Source of the DNA: Elysia crispata
Lineage: Eukaryota > Mollusca > Gastropoda > Plakobranchidae
Length of the DNA stretch: 64,000 nucleotides
Assembly: GCA_033675545.1 (NCBI GenBank)
Contig: JAWDGP010005686.1
Location: 352,001-416,000 of the forward strand
Direction of reading: 5' to 3'
Part shown: in pieces, positions 13,501 through 25,500 of the stretch
Position numbering within the stretch: the first letter of the stretch is position 1
Layout: every line of letters begins with the position of its first letter
Made by a program: the position numbers and the translations under genes
Notes under the pieces: model-generated
What the model saw: the letters and a program-made list of their open reading frames with translations, nothing else
What the model was told of the DNA's origin: nothing
Database searches by the model: none

Positions 13501-16500
13501 TGAATTGAATATTCCCATAATAAGACTTTATTAAGCCCTTTTCCATTATGTATTGGGTTGTTTTTCTTAATGGATTCCTTTGAACATAGAAAAAGAAGCC
13601 TTTGGCCAAACTGAACACATTTCATAGTAAAACAAGCAGAAAGTTGAGAACAATAAGAACAAAATGAAATTGACTCAAGAAAGAGACAGAGAGGCAGAGA
13701 CTGAAAAAATGGAAAAGAAGGCAAAGTAAGTGCTAAAGGCAATGTAGAAGCCCATGCTTGCTTTTCTTCCTCACCTGAATGACACACTCCATCAGGTATT
13801 CCTGGGCGATGGCATCCTTACAGTTGACAACCTGCTCCAATACCCCAGGCAAAACAGACTACGGAATATGAGAAGCAAAGTTACAGTACTGTTATTCAAA
13901 GCTCGTGAAAGTAAAATCAAATAAAAAAAGCACACAACTTCAACATGAACATCCGTTATTTTTTTTATTTCCTATTCTATCAACCTGTCGAGTAAATTAT
14001 CTTCCATGTACAATCCATCTAAAAAACAGAAGATTCATAGCTGAGACCATAGTGATTTAGAGAGAAGGCCTTATTTGAGGTAGAATGATATGCGAGATTA
14101 TTTCACACTTCTCGGGCGTGACTGCCATTTATACTGTAAAGCATCAGCTCGCCATATTTGACAGTGGCAATTCTGAAGCAGTCATTATTTAAGATAAGCA
14201 TCAAAGTCAAGAAAGACATTAAAGCTTTTCAAATTCAACAGATCATTTATGTTTCCACAGTTCTGGTTTAATCACAGTCAGATTAATGGGAATTTTATTC
14301 TTTGAGAGGATTTGGAGCACGGCGTCACATTTTGCTCAGAAAGTTGTATTTTAGTTGTGAGACGAGCGCCGAGCCTGCTCACCGGCTATCACCAACTTAG
14401 GCGAGTCAGATATTGTTACCGCACTGACCGGCCGAGGCCATCCATCAGCTGTCAAAGCCACCTGTCCTCTTTGCTCAAGCGTATCACGCAGCGCTGCGCT
14501 GAATTCGCTGCAATAGTCAGAAAAATCTAAGAAATCCGTCTCTTTTACCTCATTCTATCTCCAAAACTACTCGTAGTAGGAGTACCATTGTTGCACTCTT
14601 TGTTTTCTTCAGCATCTCATACAAAAGACGGTTATAATTTCGGAATTCTATACCAGCTCTTGTGAGTGTGATCAAGGTGTAAATCTAGTATGTGTTTCAG
14701 CCATGATTTGTGTCTCTAATCACGACTAATTAAATTAAATTGATAATTTTAAACAATCGGTCCATTTAAATTTTTTCAAATCTGCATTTTCTTAATCTTA
14801 AGAAGTTGAACTTTCAAGCGGTCTAAATTTCATCTGGTGCAAACGTTTTTGTTCTATATATTTTTTATGTTTTTTTTTCTTTTTTTCCGTTACAATTCAG
14901 AATTTTTCCAGTAACTGTTATTTAACATGGAGCATTCCCGTGATGGTCACATACGATGCGTTAATGACTTATGTCGAATCTGTGCCACCCTTTGGCGTGT
15001 TTCGCGAAAAAACATGAAAAACGGTGACAGAACATTTAACTGTGACCAATTATCAGGAGAAATTATGATCATTTTGGGCCTCAACGTAAGGCAAGAAACA
15101 GAGGACTGTTTTTCAAAGTTTCTTTGCCTGAAGTGTTTTAAAATGATCAAAGACATTATGAAGCACCACAGGGAAGTGACAATAGTTAAGGCAAAAACAT
15201 TACTGCATAATAACAAAGACAAGTGGTGTTCATATTCAGATATAAACATTACTGCCTGTAAGATATGCACACACAGACAGAGCCTCTCTCGAGGATTTTT
15301 CAAGAAGAAGGAAACATTGAAAGATGCTGCTGCAATGGAAATGGGGACAACAGATGTTGCTGATCACACAGATGCTGCAGACAAAAACGTTTTGAACCCT
15401 GAAGGCTCATGCCACACACCTACAAATCAGATAGATATCACACAGCTACTAGGAGCTCACACCTCTATCTCAGACATAAGGGGAAGTGTCACACCACAGA
15501 TTCACGAAACAGATACAAGCATCACATTCCTTGATCACACAAACAGCTTTGCATGCAACAGTTCCAGCACTGACACCAACGTTTCACATCAGCCTCAACT
15601 TATTCCCGTTGCAGAATCTACACCAATTAAACCTAAGAAAACAGAGACACTAGACAAGTCAACATCACCTATGATTAAAAACGACACCACCTTTAGTGAG
15701 GCACTCAGTCGCTCCGAAGACACACCACTATCAAGGGCAGAGGAGCAGCTCAACACACATTTCATTAGACGAAAATTTAGGGAAAACCCGAAGGAACAAA
15801 CAATATTGTGCAAGACAAAAGGACAACCCATAACACTTCAGAGAGTTGTAAGACCTAGAAAAGATACACAAACAGTTAGGACACCAACAAAGAGAAAGAG
15901 AACACACCTTGTGCAAAAGTTTAGGACCACCGTAGCAGGTATATCAAGTAGCTCAACAGATACACAGTTAGCTTCAGAGTTAAAAAAGAATTCCAGTAGA
16001 ACGCAGAAGAAACATAGTTACAAAAGCTACACTCAGACAGAAGTTAAGCATTCCACGATACCATGCATTAGTGATCAAGGAGAAGTTGGGACTGAGTTGG
16101 CGACAGAATAGGAAGCATGGTGGGTTACTCAAGAAAATGGGGATACATGTAGAAAACGAAAAGTCAATTCGAGAGCTTTCAAGGGATTTAGTATCAGACT
16201 TCGTCAAGGTAGAGTACAGGACATTTTTGAAGGATGATATCACAGAACAGCAGGTGCCTTTTGGTAGAATAGGGGAGTTACCCAGATTTGTAGATAGTTT
16301 GTTAGATGCATATGATAAAAAATTTGCTCACATGGCGGGATGGGTCTATTCCAGGGGATGAAATATGGGTTAAAATTGGGGGGATCATGGGAAAAATTCA
16401 CTAAAATTTACGCTACAGATCGCAAACACAGCCAAACCAAACACACGACACAACACAGTAGTGATAGCGATCGCAGCAGTGCGCGACTCACATGAGAACA

Positions 16501-19500
16501 TGGTCAGGTTTTTAGAAGGAGAGTTAGGTAGCGACATCAAAGCACTTCAGTCCCATTCTTGGAGAAACAAAACAATTAAAGTTTTTCTAAATGGTGACTA
16601 CGAATTCTTGTGCAAAATCTATGGCCTCTCAGGTCCCCAGGGCACCTACCCGTGTCTTTGGTGCCTTATGCCACGGCGAGATATGCACAAACCCGGTGAT
16701 CAGTATCAACAAAGGTCACTGGAAACCATACTCGCTGACAACTCTAATTTCATTACAGATTCAAGTGCAAAAAAAGAAGTAGCTAAGTACCACAATGCTT
16801 TACACACACCACTCTTAAACATCCAGTTAGACAGCGTGAGCCCTCCCTATCTTCACATTCTACTCGGCATTGTTTTAAAACATCATAAACTGTTGGAAGA
16901 CACTGCACACATGTTAGACACACAAATAGCCAATCAAAAAAGTGAGTTTCTGACGCCTTTGGGTGAGAGTGTGAAAACATATGGATCCCACTGGCATCAG
17001 CTACAAGAACTCAAAAACAAACACCAAATTGAGGAGGGCTGCTTAGTATTTAGTGAGGAACAAAGTGATATTCACAGACACTCACAGACAATAGAAAACA
17101 TAGAGCAGCGTCTTTCTTCCCTATCACACGCAGATCTCACACCAAGGTCAGGCCCAATAGCCTCTGCATTAGACACAATACTCAACAAGCATAGAATTAC
17201 ACCTCAAGCATACCACAGTAGATCTTTCGTAGGTAACCACTGTCACAAATATCTTCAAGAAAATGTTTACACAGAACTCACAGAGACAATTGTCAAACAA
17301 ACACAAGCACTCACAAGAAACCCATTTCTCATAGACGAAGCTTGCACAATTCAAATCACATTTAACAGACTCAACGAAGCCTTTTCCAAAGTTCACAATG
17401 CCATATCACACACGAAACATATTGACCACAGCCGCCTTCCAGAAATAAAATTAGCAATAGAAAATTATATGACCATATACAGAAGAATGTTTCCCTACAA
17501 AATCATACCAAAACAGCATATCTTAGAACACCACTGCATCCCTCACATACAAAAACACGGACACGGACTGGGCCTCCTAGGGGAACAGGGAACAGAAAAC
17601 AGTCACCAAATGATAGCCAACTTAGAAAAACACAGGGCGCACGGGTTTACAGACGACATTAAAAAACTGCATCACATATTGACAGCACACCTACTTCAAG
17701 TTGCACCTAGCCTTCAGGGATAAAAAAAAACTGCACTTTTTAAATGTGATACTATGTATTTATTCTGTGAATTTATCATAAAAGAGAAAGTCTGAATTGA
17801 TTTATTTTCCTAATAATTATAACTCTGTGATATCCTTCATGAAAATATTATTTTTTATTAACTATAATATCAACTTAACAATGTTGTTTAGAGTTTTCAC
17901 AATTTTCGGACTGAAATACAATTTGGACTAGCTACCAGCTTGTCCACAGGCTTGTCACTTAAGCTGTTTACTAATAAGGATAATGATCGTAAATCTTTGA
18001 GGGATGTTTTGGACAAACTAGAATCTTGCACGGTTTCAAATTTCGTGAGTATAAAGAAGCATGTCTGTTTATTATTGTTATCAAATTTTGAAGAAAAACA
18101 ACGGTCCGATTTTTTAATATGATTTTTTTAAAATATATATTTGATTTTATGAAAACGTTAATAAATTATGCCGCTTCACGGCCCTATTACATGAAAACTA
18201 TAAAAGCTAGCTTCTCCGTTCTTTTTTCTGTGTCTTACAAGTCTTATGTAGCGTCCATAACGATTCCAACAAATAACAAGCATGTTTTTATGTTTCCTCT
18301 ATGGGATAGAAGATAACTTCGTATTTTAAGAAAAAAACATGCATGCTCAGAGGCGAGCAGGCTACCTGTGCTGACCCCTTCCTGACCCCGGTCAGCCTGA
18401 CCTGCGCGAGACCGGCCGCACTAATCTAAAACAGCGCTAGTGCTACACCGTGGGAGAGACCTTTGATTGTTAAGCAAAGTTTGAAACAATTAAAAAAAAA
18501 GATTTAAAACTGTACATAACTCACATAATAATTTACCTGTTTGAACTTTTCAATATCGATGCACTCTAACTGACTCAGCCTAACCAGGTTGGTGCCAACT
18601 AAAATTCTAAGCTCACGGCGCTCATTCTCCCTGCGTTCACGATCACGAGAGTGACCCTGGTGTTGCATGCGAACCCATAGCTTGTTCATCTCGGCAAAGT
18701 TGAGCTGAATAAAGTCTACAGAGTCCATGACAGTTCCAGACTCCCCACCACTGCTCTCTGTGCTGCAAATAACAAATGAAATCGTTCAATGTGAGTAATG
18801 TAGGCAGGAGAATACCCTGCATTAAATTAAAACAAAATTTGACTGCAAACAGAGACATGTTCTTGTTACTGATTTAGCCAATTTTCTTTCTTGTATTCAG
18901 AGTAAGAGGTTGAATGACTTGTGATATCTTATCTACAGCAATGCGTGTCCCTTAAATGTTACTATTTTTTGCATTTCTCTGGCTTAACTAAGGCACCATA
19001 AAGGTTACTCAGTTCCCTATCTTTATCTTTATGTTTTCTTCAGACATTTGAGCTGAATATGAGAAATATCGATTAGGCTTAGAACTTCTCCCTAGGCTCC
19101 AACTGGCTGTATAAAAAGGAAAAAAAATCTAACAGACCTAGATTTTCTTTAGAATGAAAATTACCCACTATAAATAAAGTCTCATCTCATGCCTGTTTTC
19201 AATTATAGATCTAGATTTTCTCCAGCTCTACTTAGGATTTCGCGATTAAACTTGATAATCGACTAGATTTAGATAATGTATTAAGACGAAAAAAAATGTC
19301 TAATTGTAAATATAAGACAAAGAAATAAGAATAGTCAAGATAATAGTGAGATCAGCACATGAAAATGAAGAGGACAATGTTTTTTTAAATGAATGATGAT
19401 GTAAAAAACTTAAAGGCATCAATATCTAGGATGGTTTCAACAATATTACAAATTTCAATGCTGTAATTGAAATACAAATAACAATCAAGAAGAAACAATA

Positions 19501-22500
19501 TCTCACGGCGTCTCAAAATCGGCTCTCAGCGATACTTTAGTTTAGGCCTGCTTGCCTGCATATCTCCTTACCAAGGACCGTCTTCAGTGAATCAATCACT
19601 GTCAAATACGCTCTGCTGACACTGCTAGGCAGGGCAAACCAGTGCGCCCGATATTTTGCGCACTGCACTTTGATGCGTAATAAAGTTTGTCTTTGTTTAA
19701 CAAGCTATGGTCAAATTTGTTAACAAGCTAGACTGGTTTCCTCTTGACTTTCGATTTTTAAACTCAGTCTTGTGACTTTTGTGAAATTCCTGTGTTTTTA
19801 TCTTTAAAAAGTTTTATTTTAGAGCTTCGTTCTGCTCATTTAGTTTGTTTATTAAGTTTTATAAATTTACTTCTATTTTGTTAACTTAATTAGACAATTA
19901 CAGACAAAAAGCTCCATAAAAATCATTTTTTCTTCTTCAACTGTTTTCTAATATCATTTCTCTTTCTGATTTAACAGGTTTCTTATCCTCAGCAACAATA
20001 GAGAATTTTTAAATAAATTTTTTTACACCATTATGGAACATACTCAAGATCGGCTCTACCATTATACTTCTATTGTGTTCACTTAATAAGACAATTACTG
20101 GCAAACTGTCCATAGAAATCATTTTTTCTTCTTCAGCTGTTTTCAAATGTCATTTCTCCTTCTGATTTACAAGGTTTCTTATCCTCGGCAACAATAGAGA
20201 ATTTTTAAATAATTTTTTTAAACCATTATGGAGCATACTCAAGATCTGCTCTACCGTTATACTTCTATTGTGTTCACTTAATAAGACAGTTACTGGCAAA
20301 CGGCTCCATAGAAATCATTTTTTCTTCTTCAACTGTTTTCAAATACTATTTCTCTTTCTGATTTAACAGGTTTCTTATCCTCAGCAACAATAGAGAATTT
20401 TTAAATAATTTTTTTTTTACATCATTATGGAACACACTCAAGATCGGCTCTACCGTTATACTTCTATTGTGTTCACTTAATAAGACAATTACTGGCAAAC
20501 GGCTCCATAGAAATCATTTTTTCATCTTCAACGGTTTTCAAATATCATTTCTCTTTATGATTTAACAGATTTCCTATCCTCAGCAATGATAAAGAGTTTT
20601 TGAATAATTTTTTTAAACCATTATGGAATTTACTCAAGATCGTCACTATCACTATAATTATGCGAATGAAATGTGCCGAACATGTGGCCAACTTTAAATA
20701 AGAAGGGAAAAAACAATATTAAATTAAAAAGTCATTCTCTGGCGTTGAACTTAGTGATGACATTCGCATGGTGTTTGGAATCGATCCGAAATCAATGATT
20801 TTCTTCGCGATATGTTGCCATATAATGTAAGGCAAACATATCGGCCTGTAAAAAGAAGAGGTGTGGCAACTATAAAAGCGTCTAGGACTAGATCTATATT
20901 TATGACACAGACAACTTGAGATTTATGGTGTGACTTCGATAAACAAAATCCCTTTTTAACCCATCTTTGTGATATCGTCTCTCTAACCTAGCTAAGGCAT
21001 GGGAGTTTACAAAGCAGGCACAAGCTCTAAACTTAGAGAGACTCACCGAGAGAGAACTCACTGAAAATAAAACCCACCCAGACATTCATACCACTAGCCA
21101 CTTTTTAATTTTTACAGATTGATACCGCAACACTACACTACTTACACTTGCAGACACAACTGAAACGATGACAGGTAGCCATACAGATAACGAAATTAGC
21201 GTAGAACTAGTAGGTACCAGCAGGCCCAGTGATAGCATAGAGACAGATAGAGAAGATTCCCACCAGTTATATCAGCATGAAAATAGAGACCACATAGACA
21301 CTTCTCCCACTAGAGACAATTAAGAAAACGAATACGTTAGATGCACCACTAGCAGACACACAGACAGTGGAAGTAACGATCGACAGAGGTACAAACATAG
21401 CATATAGATCTAGAAACTTATCACAAAACATGATTTATCAGTGCAACAGTCATAGACATGACTTCTAACGAGCAACAAACACTCACCGTTCCAACTACCC
21501 CCATAGCTTTATCAACACCTATCAAACCCTCTGGTCAGCCACAAGACATAATTCAAAAACACCAATGATAAAATGTGTTTTATTATTCGCCATTGTTCCT
21601 TGTTTGGATATTTTAACTCGATAGAGTAACATACGCTGTAGTAATAATTAAAGGGAATTATATTTGAATCAAGCTCACAGACACAATTTTGTGCTGAGGA
21701 TATGATTTTTGCGTGAATGTTTAGAAAAATATTTGTCTTATTGACAGTAACATCTTTTTCAAGTTCTGTGGAGCCGATTGTCCGCTAGCGGTCATTTAAT
21801 CATGTTAATTAGCCCAGTAATCAGGTCATTTTTCCAACTTTTTAAATGACTGATATAAAAGCTTCTATCAAAGCTATTTTTATATTTTTTTTTAATGACA
21901 ACTTTTTTATTACTTTTTTTTATTTAGTGAATGATCAAATAAAAAAATAAATAGATGAAGCTTGCAGATCGTATTAAAATGAACTATTATGACAAAAGAC
22001 TGGTGCATGCCAGTAGTACGGCCACATTGGGTGGATAACCCCAACCCCGTGACCTATTTATCGCTTGACTGAGGCCAGTGCGGCGCAACTAAAGTATCAC
22101 TAAAGAGACACCGTGATCGATATATATCTCCCTAGTTTTACACTTTCCTACAGGGTGATCCTCAATGACAGGAAAAAGTTACTCGTCGCAGAATTATCTT
22201 TTCACTCTTTCTTTTTCCCTCAAATTTTGCAAACGCGGGCAAAGCAAGTTCAAGCTTACAGATAAATGTTTCCACCAGGCACAAGGTCAGGAATTACAGA
22301 GGATCACATAACTGTTCAAAATACACAGTATTCTGTAAATTTACAGAAATTTCTCATCCCTTTATAGTGTTTACTTTAATTTGAAAAATGTTCAAATAAA
22401 TTTCTCCAAGTAAATTAAAAGAATAAACGTTCCAAGTTTTGTAATTTTGAATGGTATTACATCCCTCATATTTCCCAGAAAATCTAAGTTTGATCAAGGG

Positions 22501-25500
22501 TAAATGTGGATAATTAGGCTTTACATCTGCCTACGCAGTTACATTTTATACACCTAATTACAGCAAAGGCGGTGCTGTTGGTTGATACAGGTTACACGTC
22601 CACATACATATACATATCTTGAAAAGATGAATATACGTAATTTTGTCTCAGCACTTACCTCTGATCCTCAACTGCATCTGGTAGAACATTCTTGGTACAT
22701 TGCAATAAGTAATTCCGCAGGAAGAGCCCCCTAAGTGGATGCTGCACTCCTCGGCACATTTCTACCAAATCTTTAAGAATATCCTTTCGTGAGAGCTCAT
22801 TAGATTTGATGTAGACAGTGCCCACTGTGATGAGTAGGTACCTTCACAATATATGACGAAAAAATTTAAAACAAAACTTATGATCAAGTGGGAAAAATAC
22901 AAACTGTAATGTTTTTCTGAAATATGTGCATGAATCTGGCTAATATACTTCAGATTTCAACACAAGTTCATTAAAAAGATGCTTATGGTTCAAGTTTCAA
23001 CTCAGTTTCAATCACAGCTTTAAATATCTGTTATAAACAACCCCAAACTGAAAACTGCAAATTTTTATTAGCAAATCTATTGACAATGTACTGCCACAAA
23101 AATAAATTGTCATAAGTTCAAAGAGCAGCCAATTTTTAATCATACATATCATGTATTGAGCCTGAGGTACTACCTTAGCACAATTGTCTTTCATGTCCGC
23201 TCGTGAAAGAAACAAGTCCATGTTCTTAGGTTTAAAATATCTCACTCTGGTTTGTCTTTAAATTCAAATGGCTTAAACCATGTTGACTTGCGTTTCCTTG
23301 TATGAAACTGTTTAAAATGTAGTATTGATAGAAGAATGGAAATACAACACTCTAAAGCTATTTATAAACACAACTTACAGGCGCGGGACTATGTTTCCAG
23401 CATACTGGACCAGCTCATAGAGGTCTGCTACTTTGCGACCCTTCTGAAACTCATCCACAAGATACATTTCCAGATGTCTCAGCTCATCAGATATAGCCAT
23501 GTCTTGTTGAGGGGTCAAAGAAACAACTTGAAACACTTGTGACTCCACTCATAATCAATACTCTGGTACCACCAAAGTTTATTTCTGAACATCCACATGA
23601 TGTGACGCACCTTTGGATTACTTTAACTCTTATTTACATACATAAGCTCGTCTCAAAAGATACATCAAAAGAAGACCAGTTAAAAGCATGTTATGTGAGA
23701 CCTCTAATATGGTTTTCAGAAATCGTTTTGAATGATTATGCCAAGGAAGATTTATAGACGTATATAAGATAAATTAAGTAGAAGCAGGCATCATGAAGTT
23801 TAAAATGCACCAGAAATGCAATGTCTGTTTTACAATGTTATTGATAAGAAATGGAAAATGTTCAAGTGGTTTGTTAAAGTCATGTACTGAATCAAAAGTA
23901 AAAAAAAAGCATATAGTTCTCTCCTTTTGAGCTTTTGTTTGTGCTTCTTGTCTAACTCATTTTAATTTCATTTGAGTTCAAATGTTTTATGAATGGTAGC
24001 AATTTGAAAATGCCAGGTTGAGCTTTCCCCTTTTTGATTCACAAAGCACAGACCGGAGGCTAATGTTTTGAATTTTTAAGTATGCAATTGCATGTGAGTG
24101 ATGCCATTTATTCAGGTTGAAATGATCTACTATTCTTAACTTAGAAAGCATTGTGGAATTATTAAAAAATATATGCACAATCTAACATTTCAGTTCCATG
24201 AGAAGAACATGCATGGTGGATATGTTGTTAGATACAACGCTTACAAAGTTTTGCTACTAGGTATTTCATCAAGAACTGTTGGTATGCTGTCTTAAAGGAC
24301 CACTTTTACATGAAACCTTTTTACTGAATACTGTATTTTATGTCTAATGTATGTTGATTATCATGCTGACGAAGTCGGAAAAGTGAAATATAAATTAAGA
24401 ATTTAGGTTATTAATTTACTTTTGCGAATGAATTTTTTTTGTGATTATTTTGACACACCTATGACAATCTCATGAACCAAACCAGTTTAAGCTCTGATTC
24501 TATCTGTTTTGGGCCATATTATAATCCCCTTTTTGTCTCAAAATTGCCATTTTTTTTTTTTTGCCATTGATCATTTTAGCTTGCTTTTCTTGCTTTCATG
24601 GTACTTTTTTATGTTCTAAGGTGATTTTTTTGTTTGTTTAATTAAAATCTAGATAAAATGTCCCAATTCTGAGGTCACCTTTTTATATAGGCAACAAAAT
24701 TATGTTCATATCATTCACTGTGTTCCAGGCAATTTTGTAGCTGTTTTGATAATGTTGAAGAGCATCTCATTTTTCACTTCCCATGGTAGAATTAAAGTTA
24801 GAACTATCAAACTATCCCATGAATGACAAACTATTTTAAAATCAAGTTTTAATGATTGACTTGACTTTAAGCTTGTGTAGCAAAGTATAATCTCCACAAT
24901 ATGTATACTTAATCATAATAAATCCATTTTTTTTTTCAGGGTTAAAGTTAAGTGCATTAAAATTTACTTTAAAATGAATCATCTATTGGTAGTTTTCATT
25001 TAAAAAAGATACAGCACTCATAGTAGCTTTTAGGAGATAAAAGTGATGTACGCAGCTCCCCAAGCATAGTAGATGCATGCTTCAGTCCATCCATTAATCT
25101 GCCTTTGTCCTTGATAGAAAAGATAAGAAATTAAACATTTGAAAAAAATAAAGAAGATCACATCAACCAATTTTTCAAGGCCTGTTTTCATGCTATACAT
25201 CAATGTTTATTGTCGTTGTAAAAAAAAAAAAAACAACCTACAAAACAACAACTACATTTTTTTTATCAAATACAACAATTTTAAATATGAATAAATACCT
25301 ATAATTCTAAGAATCGAGTCACTGTTTTTTTCATTAATTCAATTTCAACACATAATGACAGTCAAATCAGTTATACAAAGACAATGCTGCATCCCCTGCA
25401 GAGATCTCTCCTCTTACAATGGGATGTGCCCCTAATTCTAATATATCTTGGCTTATTGTTAAACTGTGTTTTATTCAAGTATAATCAAGTTATATTGAGA

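Larger units (their letters stand above)
14318..18452 (+). mobile_element. N-RAG-TP/Chapaev-like DNA transposon with RAG1-like transposase
   Basis: This 4135-bp insertion lies in VPS35 intron 6, antisense to the host gene. The left end is CACGGCGTCACATT; the right end, inverted, is CACGGTGTAGCACT (10 of 14 match). The target duplication GGAG is exact at 14314-14317 and 18453-18456. Four-base duplications are typical of Chapaev, whereas Transib makes five. The inner word AGCCTGCTC at 14372-14380 is inverted at 18355-18363. The only large coding content is a plus-strand transposase (14927-17723). The 5' segment of about 600 bp and 3' segment of about 730 bp are otherwise non-coding. The joining of a RAG1-like N-terminus with a DDE core matches what I recall of the Aplysia N-RAG-TP family. 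Confidence 0.88.
19504..22115 (+). mobile_element. Second N-RAG-TP/Chapaev-like element, core deleted
   Basis: It lies in VPS35 intron 5, about 1 kb from the better copy, in the same orientation. The ends are CACGGCGTCTC and (inverted) CACGGTGTCTC, 10 of 11 matching; both ends also carry GATACTTTAGTT (19531-19542 and, inverted, 22087-22098). Flanks ATCT (19500-19503) and ATCG (22116-22119) suggest a 4-bp duplication with one change. Inside are a 197-bp tandem array, a decayed transposase N-terminus and linker, then non-coding sequence; no DDE core is seen. It is non-autonomous, perhaps mobilised by the intact family. Confidence 0.8.

Noticed and set aside
13482..13787. Minus-strand frame of 101 codons
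   Set aside because: It reads from the VPS35 exon 13775-13858 into the following intron in a different frame.
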